From Candidatus Kuenenia hertensis (lineage in GTDB: Bacteria; Planctomycetota; Brocadiia; Brocadiales; Brocadiaceae), in the NCBI GenBank assembly GCA_021646465.1, contig SOET01000010.1, positions 1 through 64,000 on the forward strand: a DNA stretch of 64,000 nucleotides. Direction: 5' to 3'. The translations under genes and the position numbers were made by a program. Below are positions 36,659 to 47,411 of this stretch, in pieces. Within the stretch, counting starts at the first letter, position 1. Each line of letters starts with the position of its first letter. A model generated the notes under the pieces. The model was given only the letters and a program-made list of their open reading frames with translations, was not told the DNA's origin and searched no databases.

Positions 36659-37306
36659 ATGTCCACCAATCAGGAAAAATCAACAAACACTACGTTAACT
36701 AAAAAACAGACGGATTTTCTGGCCTTTTTAAAAGAATATCTTCAGGAGAAAGGCTATCCGCCCACGGTACGCGAGATCATGCACGGGCTGGGGCTTTCCA
36801 GCACCAATATTGTTAAAAAATATCTTGATGTTCTTGCCCGCAAGGGTCACATCAAAAAACAATACAACAGCCCCCGGGCCATTGAAATTGTAGAAACCTC
36901 ACGTCAATATTCTGAAACAAAAGCCATCCCCATTGTCGGAAAGGTCAGAGCGGGGACGCCTCATCCGGCAATAGAAGATATTACGGGATACCTTACGGTA
37001 GACAAAACAATCTGCCGTACCGACAATGCGTTTTTTTTGCAGGTTGAAGGAGACAGCATGATCAACGCCCACATACAGGAAGGCGACCTTGTTTTAGTAA
37101 AACCACAACCGGTTGCCAACAACAGGGAAATCGTGGTTGCCCTCGTAAACGACGAAGCCACGGTCAAAAGATTTTATAAAAAGGGAAATACTCTGGAACT
37201 GCACCCGGAACATCCCACAATGAAGCCGATTGTAGTCAAGGGAGAACAGGATGAAGTTCGCATCGTGGGAAAGGTTACTGCGGTTGTGCGGTTATTGGAA
37301 CAGTAA
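36659..37306 (+). CDS. lexA: LexA repressor
   Basis: 215 residues: N-terminal winged helix (TKKQTDFLAFLKEYLQEKGYPPTVREI, SSTNIVKKYLDVLARKGHI) and a C-terminal S24 autoprotease with cleavage site Ala98-Gly99 (KVRAGTPHP), catalytic Ser133 (EGDSMINAHI) and Lys170 (ATVKRFYK). It represses SOS genes until RecA-stimulated self-cleavage. Promoter geometry predicts a leaderless or nearly leaderless message. Confidence 0.96.
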   Translation: MSTNQEKSTNTTLTKKQTDFLAFLKEYLQEKGYPPTVREIMHGLGLSSTNIVKKYLDVLARKGHIKKQYNSPRAIEIVETSRQYSETKAIPIVGKVRAGTPHPAIEDITGYLTVDKTICRTDNAFFLQVEGDSMINAHIQEGDLVLVKPQPVANNREIVVALVNDEATVKRFYKKGNTLELHPEHPTMKPIVVKGEQDEVRIVGKVTAVVRLLEQ

Positions 37307-37340
37307 CGATGGTTGTAATATCAGGAGTTTTTATAAATGT

Positions 37341-37595
37341 ATGGTTACGGAAATTAATGAAACAGTCAAAGTAGGGGCAATTTTTGGCGATAACAAAAAA
37401 AAGCTCAAACCCGTCTGGTTCGTATGGAGCGGCAGGAAACATACCATTCAGGAAATCACCTACGTCTGGTCGGAAAGAGTGGGAAAGGCAGTGATACACT
37501 ATTTCACCGTTACGGAAGGCGCCAATCTTTTTTCCCTGTCGTACAACGCCGAAACCCTGCTATGGACACTCCATTCCATTGAAACTGCCGGTTAG
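37341..37595 (+). CDS. Small lexA-linked protein (DUF6504-like)
   Basis: 84 residues from the ATG at 37341 (AGGAG 13 nt upstream). Pattern KPVWFVWSGRKHTIQEITYVWSERVG...HYFTVTEGANLFSLSYNAETLLWTLHSIE resembles the small beta-rich proteins found beside lexA, imuB or dnaE2 in many bacteria. It starts 34 bp after lexA and is probably cotranscribed. Biochemical role unknown; family assignment is from memory. Confidence 0.6.
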   Translation: MVTEINETVKVGAIFGDNKKKLKPVWFVWSGRKHTIQEITYVWSERVGKAVIHYFTVTEGANLFSLSYNAETLLWTLHSIETAG

Positions 37596-37748
37596 TTACG
37601 TATTACGTTCAAACATATTCGTGAACAAATACTATTAAGAGGAACAAGGCGGGGAAACAATCTCTTCTTCTCAAAAGAACGAAGAAACTTCTCACTCATC
37701 ACGAAGAGAAAAGGGATAATCCATATGACCGGGGAAGGACTTTTTACT

Positions 37749-37772
37749 GGTTCAATCGTCCCCGATTGAACC
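37749..37772. repeat. Palindrome downstream of the lexA operon
   Basis: GGTTCAATCG / CGATTGAACC with a short centre. A degenerate copy of the left arm and partner lies at about 37856-37880. The stretch 37596-37912 has no gene. Confidence 0.65.
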
Positions 37773-37912
37773 GTAACATTTGATATTTTTCAAAGGCATT
37801 GCTAATTCTCTGCATACACAATGGTTTGAGTACATCTGGCATTTCAAAACTTCTGGTTCAATCTGCAAAATTGAAACAGCATGAACTTCCTGTAATATGG
37901 ACAGCGTGATAA

Positions 37913-38134
37913 TTGAATACTGTGTTTACGTTGGCATGCCAAGTAAAATGTATACAATGTATTCTTATAAAAAAAGAAACGATAATTCCCGTCAGATTAC
38001 CTTCTGAAATAAAAGACATTATTCAATCTCTTACCGATAGTGACGAAAGAACCGTAGGCTGGATGGTACACAAACTTTTAACCGAAGCCCTTGAGGCACG
38101 AAATCTTTTGAAAACAAAACCTAAAGATAAATAA
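37913..38134 (+). CDS. Ribbon-helix-helix-like small protein
   Basis: Up to 73 residues from a TTG; the true start is uncertain. The core (TIIPVRLPSEIKDIIQSLTDSDERTVGWMVHKLLTEALEAR) fits a CopG/Arc-like beta-helix-helix DNA-binding fold. No toxin partner is adjacent. No SD seen. Could be an orphan antitoxin or a regulator. Confidence 0.45.
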   Translation: MNTVFTLACQVKCIQCILIKKETIIPVRLPSEIKDIIQSLTDSDERTVGWMVHKLLTEALEARNLLKTKPKDK

Positions 38135-38220
38135 ACCATCATTTTGCCTGTTTATTGCGAGTTCGAGTTTGTAAGTAGCGATACAATTGTAAACGGGAGC
38201 ATTCCCGAAAGAGATTCTCA

Positions 38221-39420
38221 TTAATGCAAGGGTTTCTTCCCTTCAAGTTTTTTGATTGCTTCTTGTACTTTTGATCTGTCTGTCGGGTTTGTTGCATATT
38301 TAACACAGTTTTGATATTGCCCCAGAGCCTCTTCGGTGTTGCCATTTGCTTCATAGAGAGAAGCAATGGCAAAACCGGATTCAAAATCCGTGGGGTCCAA
38401 GTTCAGCGCTTTTTTAAAGGCATTAATGGATTCTTCTGTTTTATTTTCCAATAGATAGAGAACTCCCAATTGCTTGAAATATTTAAAATGGTTCATGGGG
38501 TATACCGTTATTGCATAATTATAAATGGTTATTGCTTTTGAGAAGTCCTCTTTAATAATGTAAGCACTCGCCAGTTCATGAAAGACGTCAATCCCTAAAA
38601 AGGACAAGTATCTGATGTGTTCTTCATTGCCCGAATCAAATAAACGTATTGCCTCTTCTCCTGTTTTAATCAAGTCGTCGGTTTTTTCAGGGTTTTCCAA
38701 ATAATGGGAAAATAAAGTATAATGTACAACAAACTCATCAGGCATATCAGAGACGAGTTGCAATAATTTGCTTTCTGTTTCCTGATAAGTGAATTTTCCC
38801 TGATGGTAACTTTCGATGATAGTCTCGGCATTTTGTTGTACTTTGTCTGCCTGGCAGACTTCAATGATTTGCTGTGTAAGTTTTTCAAACATTCCCGGAA
38901 TTTTTTCTGCAGATTCGCATTCTCCTACCAATGCGCCAACGGTTTTGTCCTTCATTTCCTGTAGTCGTATTGTTTCTATTTCCCGTGCATTAATTACGTC
39001 GAGATCCGCCCGGAATCTTTCGCCAAATTGAGACAAGCTTCCCTTTATTGCAAAATCCGCATTTAAATGCTTTGTCATTTTTACTACTTTTTCCCATTCA
39101 AAGCTAAAAAAAAGGTCAATAATATCTTTATCGGTGAAATTTGAACCTTTTTCTACATCATCAATTTTATAGAAATTGTGCAAAACTGTTTTTCTCACAT
39201 ATTTGTAAGTACGTTTTGGGTCTATTACTGTAAAAAGGCCGGAACGGATTAACTCGCTTTGGATAATACGTTCTGCCCCCTTAATTTGACTGTTTAATCC
39301 GAGATTATATACAAAAGGGAAAATGACAATCTTATACTTTTGTTCCTGTGCAGGTAAGGCCTGTGCTGAAAAGATAAGAAAGGCAATAATAAATAATAAT
39401 GTATGGATTTTTTTGAACAT
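38221..39420 (-). CDS. Exported TPR protein
   Basis: 399 residues from the ATG at 39420, which gives a signal peptide (MFKKIHTLLFIIAFLIFSAQALPAQ); the open frame extends to 39459, but that part overlaps a terminator. Residues 25-190 resemble a curli-assembly/CsgG-like or TolB-N-like domain (YKIVIFPFVYNLGLNSQIKGAERIIQSELIRSGLFTVID). The C-terminal third has at least three TPRs (ITIYNYAITVYPMNHFKYFKQLGVLYLL; SINAFKKALNLDPTDFESGFAIASLYEANG; ALGQYQNCVKYA). Likely a periplasmic scaffold. Confidence 0.75.
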   Translation of the reverse strand: MFKKIHTLLFIIAFLIFSAQALPAQEQKYKIVIFPFVYNLGLNSQIKGAERIIQSELIRSGLFTVIDPKRTYKYVRKTVLHNFYKIDDVEKGSNFTDKDIIDLFFSFEWEKVVKMTKHLNADFAIKGSLSQFGERFRADLDVINAREIETIRLQEMKDKTVGALVGECESAEKIPGMFEKLTQQIIEVCQADKVQQNAETIIESYHQGKFTYQETESKLLQLVSDMPDEFVVHYTLFSHYLENPEKTDDLIKTGEEAIRLFDSGNEEHIRYLSFLGIDVFHELASAYIIKEDFSKAITIYNYAITVYPMNHFKYFKQLGVLYLLENKTEESINAFKKALNLDPTDFESGFAIASLYEANGNTEEALGQYQNCVKYATNPTDRSKVQEAIKKLEGKKPLH

Positions 39421-39442
39421 TGTTAAAAAATTGTAATGAAAT

Positions 39443-39484
39443 AAAAAAAGCCTGATCATTTGTATTTAATACAAACTAACAGGC
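39443..39484 (-). terminator. Intrinsic terminator after the flgM-like gene
   Basis: Minus strand GCCTG and TTTGTATT pair with AATACAAA and CAGGC to make a long interrupted stem followed by seven T. It separates the flgM-like gene from the TPR gene. Confidence 0.85.
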
Positions 39485-39536
39485 GCCTGCCATTCCAAAT
39501 TAATTTCAACAAATTTCACGCTGAAAAAAAGGTTTT

Positions 39537-39857
39537 TTATGCCTTGTTTTTGAAAGCGTCTATTAACTTATCCGCCACTTCTTCTGCTATTTCGTCTTTT
39601 TCGTAGAACCCTGTTTCCAGTTTTTCTTTCACTTCTTTTATTTTTGCATTCCTTGTATCCGATATTTCATTTACGGCAGTCTTCAGATTTTCAACTTTTT
39701 CTAAAAGAGATCTGGATTCTTGAGAAATGCTAACGGTGTCAAATTTTTTTGGGTCGGTACTTCCCTCTTTTTCTCTTTTTTTAACCGATTTGTTCGCTTC
39801 GTAATGGTTCACCCCAATAATTTTTAGTTTGGATGGGTCATTCGTTATTCTATCCAT
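39537..39857 (-). CDS. flgM: FlgM-like anti-sigma-28 factor
   Basis: 106 residues. The C-terminal part (DTVSISQESRSLLEKVENLKTAVNEISDTRNAKIKEV, LETGFYEKDEIAEEVADKLID) follows the FlgM pattern of a D-x-V-x-I-S box, paired helices and a G-x-Y-x-hydrophobic-hydrophobic-A helix. The N-terminus is polar and disordered, as expected. FlgM binds sigma-28 until the hook is finished. It is monocistronic, with its own terminator, far from any flagellar genes in this window. Confidence 0.75.
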   Translation of the reverse strand: MDRITNDPSKLKIIGVNHYEANKSVKKREKEGSTDPKKFDTVSISQESRSLLEKVENLKTAVNEISDTRNAKIKEVKEKLETGFYEKDEIAEEVADKLIDAFKNKA

Positions 39858-40155
39858 GGTACCTTTCCTTACTGCTCAAGAATAATTTTTTAAATTTAAA
39901 AACTATCTTTTAATTTTATAATCGCTTATTATATCGTGTACGATATGATTATTCAAAACGTATTCTTTATTAACCTTACAAGCTTATTTGCCTACAAAAC
40001 CTAATGTTGATATCGGCAAAAATAAAAAATTATTTAGGTTTTTCATGGGTATTTTTATTTCTATGTAATAACATATTGCTAAAACGACAGTTAGCTATTC
40101 CTTTTCGTGGAACAATTGGATGAAATGTCTAAAGAAATAGACTTTAAGAATATAT
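39858..40155. other. Intergenic stretch upstream of eno
   Basis: No gene. A short dyad ATATCG-tgta-CGATAT at 39931-39946 is the only structure seen; it could be an operator for flgM or eno. Confidence 0.35.
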
Positions 40156-40184
40156 TTGACATAGACTAAAAATTTTGCTATAGA
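40156..40184 (+). promoter_or_regulatory. Sigma-70 promoter of eno
   Basis: TTGACA, 17-nt spacer, TATAGA; start expected near 40191, leader about 67 nt. Confidence 0.75.
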
Positions 40185-40242
40185 GGAATTTGCGTGTTCT
40201 TGGTAATACATAACTTACATTCTATCAATGATATACATATAA

Positions 40243-42065
<1,823 letters not shown>

Positions 42066-43144
42066 AAATGCGAAAAGCGCCTCGCGGAGCATTGCAACGG
42101 CAAGTACAGCGGTAAAAAATATTGCTCTTGATTATATAGCTGAAGGTATTAGCTCTTCTGCTCATTTTATTCAAGCTGAAAATGAAAAAGATGTTCTTGC
42201 CGCAAAGCAAGCCGGTTTATCAGAAGCAATGATTGACCGTTTATGTCTTACGGATAAACGTATCAAAGCAATGGCAGACGGAGTAAGACAAATCATTTAT
42301 CTTGCCGATCCTGTGGGTGAAATCATTCATGGTCATACACGGCCAAATGGTTTGCAGATCAAAAAAATACGCGTTCCAATAGGTGTTATCGTTATTATTT
42401 ATGAATCACGGCCTAATGTGACAGCCGATGCTGCTGCGTTATGTCTCAAAGCGGGGAATGCGGTTATCTTGCGGGGTGGGAAAGAGGCGATTCATTCCAA
42501 CATTGCAATTTATAAGATTATCGTTTCGGCTTTGGAAAAAGCTGGGCTTGATAAGAATTGTATACAACTTATTGAAATTACCAATAGAGAAGCTGTTGAT
42601 TATTTGCTTAAGTCAGACAAATATGTTGACGTCGTTATTCCTCGTGGCGGAGAAACACTTATTCGCACTGTAGTTGAAAAATCTACCATCCCTGTTATCA
42701 AGCATTATAAGGGTGTTTGCCATACGTACGTGGATGAATTTGCAGATCTGAAAATTGCCGGGGAAGTTTGTTTTAACGCCAAGATACAAAGACCTGCGAC
42801 ATGTAATGCAATGGAGACGATGCTGGTACATGAAAATATCGCTTCTGTTTTTTTGCCAAAAATATCGAACAGATTCATTGATTCCGGTGTGCAAATACGG
42901 GGGTGTGAAAAAACATGTACTATTTTAAATAATATAAAATCTGCTACGGATGAAGATTATTTTAATGAATATCTGGACATGATTTTAAACATAAAAATAG
43001 TGAGTTCAATTGATGAGGCTATTTCCCATATAACAACATACGGCTCAGGCCATTCGGATGCGATTATTACCACTAATTATGGTAATGCCATAAAATTTAC
43101 TGAAGAGGTAGATACTGCGGCGGTATACGTTAATGCTTCTACAC

Positions 43145-43558
43145 GTTTTACCGATGGGTATGAATTTGGTATGGGCGCCGAAATTGGTATTAGCACAGAT
43201 AAACTCCACGCCAGGGGGCCTATGGGATTGACAGAACTTACCTCTTATAAATTTGTGATTTTCGGAAATGGCCAGATACGAGGATAATACATCTTTAAAC
43301 ACCTAAATTCATTTCATTATTTATGCAGGGAATTTGGAACCGATTTTTTGTTCAACAGCATGCGGTATTTAGTGAATAAAGCGGCAGGGATATTGAGCAT
43401 GAATACGTATCCTATTTCCTGTTATCACTCAATTTGTGTTGCTAACGAGTTAGAAACTATATTTATGAAGACTTCATATGTCAACATAAATGTTTTTTTG
43501 GTTAATGTGCGCTATACCTGTTTGTTCAAATAAAGAAAACTTGTTAATAACTTGTTAG
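43145..43558 (+). repeat. Direct repeat, copy 1: proA 3' end and downstream
   Basis: Nearly identical to 46996-47411: I count five substitutions and one inserted base up to 43551, then one more inserted base at the right end. The copy runs from codon about 372 of proA through its stop and about 270 bp of non-coding DNA, ending at the heptamer GTTAGGC (43554-43560). A 61-codon frame (43348-43533) is kept in both copies but lacks coding support. Confidence 0.95.
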
Positions 43559-43585
43559 GCAGTAAATCATTAGTACGACAATACA

Positions 43586-43762
43586 ATGACAACTTTTTCA
43601 ATAAACGATGAAGCGATTGACCAACTTATTCAAAAGATTGACAGTTTCGTTTGGACTGATAAAGACGGAGAAATTCGGGAAACACTTCGGCAACAATTTT
43701 GCCATACATACAATAAAGACCGTATTGATAATTTAAAAACAACTACAAACTTCTTAGAGTAA
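43586..43762 (+). CDS. Small protein in first cassette, unknown
   Basis: 58 residues (MTTFSINDEAIDQLIQKIDS ...), acidic and helical. It lies 29 bp before the nuclease gene in the same cassette. No SD is obvious. It may be a partner of the nuclease or the remnant of a longer N-terminus. Confidence 0.4.
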   Translation: MTTFSINDEAIDQLIQKIDSFVWTDKDGEIRETLRQQFCHTYNKDRIDNLKTTTNFLE

Positions 43763-43791
43763 GACAAAAACTAGAGGAAGTAACAAATAGA

Positions 43792-44292
43792 ATGTTTGTA
43801 AGCTATGAATTTGCTGCATTAATTTACCATACATTTCCTAAGGAACAGGAAACTCCAGATAGTGAGCAAACGCCAATAGAAAAACCGGAGGAACAGAAAT
43901 TTGAGGCACTAGAAGTTCAGCATTATCAAAGTTTGCTTCACAGAAACTTTCATCGACTTTTCCCAAAACTGAAATACTTTGACGAAGAGGAGCAAACACC
44001 CAAGAACGGTCAATACGATACTCAAACCATTGGAATTGTGGATATGCTTTGTATCGACGAGAGAGGCGATTTCGTAATCATTGAAATCAAACGACAGGCA
44101 ACAGACAAAACAATTGGACAAATTTTACGGTATATGGGTTGGACAAAAGAGGAACTATGCAAAGAAGGTCAAAAGGTAAAAGGGCTTATTGTTGCCGAGC
44201 GTAAAGACAGTCAACTTGAGTTTGCTTTAAAAGTAATTCCAGACATAAGATTTATGAAACTCGAACTAACAATAAAGCTTGAAGAACAATAA
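43792..44292 (+). CDS. NucS-like PD-(D/E)xK nuclease-domain protein
   Basis: 166 residues. The C-terminal half reads GIVDMLCIDERGDFVIIEIKRQATDKTIGQILRYMGW, with the D...ExK catalytic pattern and the Q-x-L-R-Y-M helix of NucS/DUF91-like nuclease domains. The N-terminal half is polar with a proline/glutamate stretch. Likely acts on DNA; may be a defence nuclease. Downstream is only a weak attC candidate. Confidence 0.7.
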   Translation: MFVSYEFAALIYHTFPKEQETPDSEQTPIEKPEEQKFEALEVQHYQSLLHRNFHRLFPKLKYFDEEEQTPKNGQYDTQTIGIVDMLCIDERGDFVIIEIKRQATDKTIGQILRYMGWTKEELCKEGQKVKGLIVAERKDSQLEFALKVIPDIRFMKLELTIKLEEQ

Positions 44293-44298
44293 AATGCT

Positions 44299-44348
44299 TA
44301 ATAACTTGCTATGCTCTAGATTGCAGCAGATAGATCAATCAGTTACAT
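44299..44348 (+). repeat. Degenerate attC candidate
   Basis: Short imperfect dyad between TAATAAC (44299-44305) and GTTACAT (44342-44348). Fits position and orientation but not the consensus well. Confidence 0.3.
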
Positions 44349-44377
44349 AAACTTTGATTTTCAATTTATAATATAAT

Positions 44378-44815
44378 ATGATGAAAATATATCTTGACAA
44401 TAGTTGTTTCAATCGCCCCTTTGACGACCAGAAGCAACTTCGAATTAAACTTGAAACTGAAGCCAAGTTAGATATCCAAGAACGTATTTCCCAAAAAGAG
44501 ATTGATCTCGCATGGTCTTATATCTTGGATTTTGAAAATGAAGCAAATCCATTTGAACAAAGAAGGCTTGCTATCAGAGGTTGGAAGAACCACACTTCAG
44601 TTGATACAAATGAGACAAAGGAAATAGTTGAAAAGGCTGAAAAGTTTCACCAAATGGGGATTAAAAGCAAAGATTCTATTCATTTGGCTTGCGCTATCTC
44701 TATGCGATATGAATACTTTTTGACGACTGATGACGAATTGATCAAAAAAGCATCAGGCATAAGGGAAATCAAGGTAACTGACCCAATCTCTTTTATAAAG
44801 GAGGTAATAGAATGA
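44378..44815 (+). CDS. PIN-domain toxin-like protein
   Basis: 145 residues (start at the first or second ATG of a pair). PIN fold markers: KIYLDNSCFNRPFDD with the first acid, WSYILDFENEANPF, and the acidic C-terminal half DSIHLACAISMRYEYFLTTDDELIKKA. PIN toxins are Mg-dependent RNases. The stop overlaps the next gene (ATGA), typical of a toxin-antitoxin operon, though here the toxin comes first. Confidence 0.75.
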   Translation: MMKIYLDNSCFNRPFDDQKQLRIKLETEAKLDIQERISQKEIDLAWSYILDFENEANPFEQRRLAIRGWKNHTSVDTNETKEIVEKAEKFHQMGIKSKDSIHLACAISMRYEYFLTTDDELIKKASGIREIKVTDPISFIKEVIE

Positions 44816-45030
44816 TTACAGATACAGAAATAAAAATTAAAGGCATTGAAGCTCTTATCAATACATTGGGAGAGGTAGAGGCTGAGAGATTCATTTCGTT
44901 AGTGATGAGAGAGCCATTTGATTATACTAAGTGGCAAAGGACTCTTTGGCTTGACCGGTCGGTTGCAGAGCTAAGTGCCGCAGCTATGCAATTTAGGGAA
45001 AAATCAAAAATGGAAAAAGAAAGAGAATAG
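44812..45030 (+). CDS. Small antitoxin-like partner of the PIN protein
   Basis: 72 residues: MITDTEIKIKGIEALINTLG, FISLVMREPFDYTKWQRTLW and a charged tail. Translationally coupled to the PIN gene. No ribbon-helix-helix is obvious; assignment as antitoxin rests on position and size. Its stop is the start of an attC site. Confidence 0.6.
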   Translation: MITDTEIKIKGIEALINTLGEVEAERFISLVMREPFDYTKWQRTLWLDRSVAELSAAAMQFREKSKMEKERE

Positions 45031-45153
45031 CCTAACCATTCATTCAACCTGACGCTTAATTTCTTGGCAATGTTAGAATTATAGAATTTGCAATATTTTT
45101 TGCTCGTTATACTTCCTGCACAGTAACGGCGCAGGTTAATTCAAGCGTTATGC
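45030..45153 (+). repeat. attC site 1
   Basis: GCCTAAC (45030-45036) at the left and GTTATGC (45147-45153) at the right; the flanks CATTCATTCAACCTGACGC and GCGCAGGTTAATTCAAGC pair imperfectly, leaving extrahelical bases. Length 124 bp. Confidence 0.8.
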
Positions 45154-45161
45154 AATAAATT

Positions 45162-46134
45162 ATGAATATTCCCGTTTCAGAACTATCAAAAATTTCTCAC
45201 GTTAATAGCTCCGATTTAAAAGGAAGATTCCTTGCGTCTTTAACGTTCTTTTCTCAAAATGAATGGGAAATGTGGGTGCCTGCTGGAGGTGAACTAATAA
45301 GAATGAAGGGCTGGCCTGCTGAGGCATTTTACTTCGCAGAAGAGCCGGAGAAAGAAAGCGATATATATTCTTATTTCCTAAATTTTCTTGCCCAAAGAGC
45401 GAATTTTTCATTCATACAAAAGCCATATTCTGGACTGGTAGACGATTTTTACAACCTATCTGCTGCTTTGGCAAAGCTCGAACATTTTTATAAGCATAAG
45501 GATGAAATAGGCTCTGGTGTGTCTAGGATTGTTGCTACTGAAGTTGAATATATATTCTCGGTGCCGTAGTGTTTTTGATCTGCTTCAGGAAATAATATCG
45601 AAACAGTGGAGCAATGTTAGATTGCTTGATGAAAATATAGAGAAGAGAGAGCTTCCGGAGACTTTTTCCAAGGCAATTCTATTTAAGGGGATTCCGCGAA
45701 CCAAAGGGGAGTTTTCCGAAAGGTTTGGCTTGCCTGAACAGCTAGATGCGTTCTACTGTAGATATACAGATTTTTTCATGTCCTTGCGCACTTTTCGTGA
45801 CAACATAGCACATAGAGGTTCATCTGTTGACACAATTTTTTCTACCGAAAAAGGATTTGCAGTCTCTTCCAAGACCCAGCCATTTTCTGAATATGGCGTT
45901 TGGACTGAAGAGCACCAGCTACCTAATAACTTGTGCTCTTTACGCCCGGCAATTGGATATGTCATTCATCAAACTCTTTTGGCATGTGAAGATTTCAGCC
46001 AAACGATATCTACTGTAATCCAGTTTCCTGAAGAGGTTGTGCCTGGTAAGCACCTATTTATGAGAGGATTTTTTAGTGGTCATCTGATAAGCAACGTAGA
46101 GGCTGTCCAAAATAGTGAGTGGTGGGATGCTTAA
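45162..46134 (+). pseudogene. Frameshifted cassette gene, unknown family
   Basis: Two frames join into one protein of about 320 residues. The first (MNIPVSELSKISHVNSSDLK to EVEYIF) hits a stop at 45567-45569; the second continues in another frame as SRCRSVFDLLQEIISKQW and ends NSEWWDA at 46134. One base missing near 45559 explains it. The C-terminal part has RTFRDNIAHRG, a possible HEPN-like R-x4-H motif. It may be a true pseudogene or a sequencing error. Confidence 0.65.
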
Positions 46135-46199
46135 CAAGGTGCCGCTACGGAAATTTACTCGCTTGCGCTCCTAAATTTCCGCAGAGCACGGCGTTATGC
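46129..46199 (+). repeat. attC site 2
   Basis: GCTTAAC (46129-46135) and GTTATGC (46193-46199). Inner arms GTGCCG/CGGC and CGGAAATTTA/TAAATTTCCG form a clear hairpin. Length 71 bp; overlaps the stop of the preceding gene. Confidence 0.85.
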
Positions 46200-46219
46200 G
46201 ATAAATATAGGAAATAAAT

Positions 46220-46478
46220 ATGCCAACAATATCAATGTTTTTTGGTATAATCGTATCGCTCTACTTTATTGATAACAGGAAGCATAAACATCCACATATC
46301 CATGTAAAATATCAGGATAGCGAAGCAGTTGTTTCAATCCCTGACGGTGAAATTCTTGACGGGGAATTTCCTCCAGCCAAAATGCGATTGGTTTTGGCTT
46401 GGATTGAAATTCACAAAGATGAACTTATGGCTAGCAGTTAGCGGACAGCAACCATTTAAAATTGATCCATTGAGGTAA
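46220..46478 (+). pseudogene. DUF4160 gene, C-terminus frameshifted
   Basis: The open part (MPTISMFFGIIVSLYFIDNR to IHKDELMASS) is a DUF4160 protein with the HPHIHVKY motif, but it stops at 46441. The expected tail (AVSGQQPFKIDPLR, then TAA at 46476-46478) is present in another frame, like the tail of the second copy at 51112-51363. The shift lies near 46430. The DUF2442 partner starts 2 bp after the original stop. Confidence 0.75.
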
Positions 46479-46480
46479 CT

Positions 46481-46759
46481 ATGAATCCAAGAGTGAAAGC
46501 AGTAAAGGCGAAAGATAACTATAAACTTGAGATAACATTTTCCAATGGGGAAGTTGGGGTATATGATTGCAGTACTTTGCTTAATTTCGGGGTATTTTCT
46601 GAGTTGAAAGACAAAATTTATTTTCAGCAGGTAAGGGCTGCGCATGGAACTGTAGTGTGGCCGCATGAGCAAGATATATGCCCTGACACTTTATACTTGG
46701 ATTCTATAAAAATTAAAAAACCGCCTAACAAAATGCTTCAGCCGGGCAGGTTGGGTTGA
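46481..46759 (+). CDS. DUF2442 protein
   Basis: 92 residues: VKAVKAKDNYKLEITFSNGEVGVYDCS, VFSELKDKIYFQQVRAAHGTVVW, DICPDTLYLDS, the usual DUF2442 core. The last about 14 residues (PNKMLQPGRLG) are read from the attC remnant and MITE. DUF4160/DUF2442 pairs are regarded as toxin-antitoxin-like; this copy has lost its intact partner. Confidence 0.8.
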   Translation: MNPRVKAVKAKDNYKLEITFSNGEVGVYDCSTLLNFGVFSELKDKIYFQQVRAAHGTVVWPHEQDICPDTLYLDSIKIKKPPNKMLQPGRLG

Positions 46760-46988
46760 GTGAAACGAAACCCAACATTCTTTGAACGCCATGAACGGTT
46801 GATATTGGAGAGTGGAGAAGGATCGGGTCTCGCTCCTTGATGTTGTAATTATTGATTCCGCCGTGCTAAAAGATGATTAAGCTTTTGCTACCGTAGCAAG
46901 GTTGGGCAGAGGCACGAAGCCCAACAAACGGTTGAATGCTACGAAAGGTTGATGTTGGGTTTCACTTACGTTCAACCCAGTCTACCCG
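46723..46988. mobile_element. Half attC interrupted by a palindromic MITE
   Basis: GCCTAAC (46723-46729) opens an attC whose right half is missing. From 46743 a 246-bp element begins CGGGCAGGTTGGGTTGA and ends at 46988 with a related inverted end (CGGGTAGACTGGGTTGA read backward). It contains GTTGGG/CCCAAC hairpins and no gene. The duplicated proA tail starts 8 bp later. Confidence 0.6.
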
Positions 46989-46995
46989 ACTATCT

Positions 46996-47139
46996 GTTTT
47001 ACCGATGGGTATGAATTTGGTATGGGGCGCTGAAATTGGTATTAGCACGGATAAACTCCACGCCAAGGGGCCTATGGGATTGACAGAACTTACCTCTTAT
47101 AAATTTGTGATTTTCGGAAATGGCCAGATACGAGGATAA
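46996..47139 (+). pseudogene. Duplicated 3' fragment of proA
   Basis: 144 bp matching the last 47 codons of proA, with one extra G near 47027 that shifts the frame of its start; the end ([17 protein letters not shown] to FGNGQIRG, stop) is intact. It has no start of its own and cannot encode a working reductase. Confidence 0.9.
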
Positions 47140-47411
47140 TACATCTTTAAACACCTAAATTCATTTCATTATTTATGCAGGGAATTTGGAACCGATTTTT
47201 TGTTCAACAGCATGCGGTATTTAGTGAATAAAGCGGCAGGGATATTGAGCATGAATACGTATCCTATTTCCTGTTATCACTCAATTTGTGTTGCTAACGA
47301 GTTAGAAACTATATTTATGATGACTTCATATGTCAACATAAATGTTTTTTTGGTTGATGTGCGCTATACCTGTTTGTTCAAATAAAGAAAACTTGTTAAT
47401 AACATTGTTAG
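46996..47411 (+). repeat. Direct repeat, copy 2: proA 3' end and downstream
   Basis: Second copy of 43145-43558, offset about 3.85 kb. It ends at the heptamer GTTAGAC (47407-47413). Between 47412 and 47539 are palindromes (CGCCCCC/GGGGGCG and CCTACCA/TGGTAGG near 47452-47507) and no gene. Confidence 0.95.

Noticed and set aside
43348-43533. 61-codon frame kept in both proA-tail copies (also 47200-47385)
   Set aside because: Starts with TTG without SD, composition is not protein-like, and it is kept because the two DNA copies are almost identical.
43145-43560. The proA tail as a proven attI site
   Set aside because: There is no integrase in the window and only the terminal heptamer supports it; recorded as a hypothesis in the findings.
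46936-47139. 67-codon frame read as a gene
   Set aside because: It is the duplicated 3' end of proA joined to unrelated upstream sequence.
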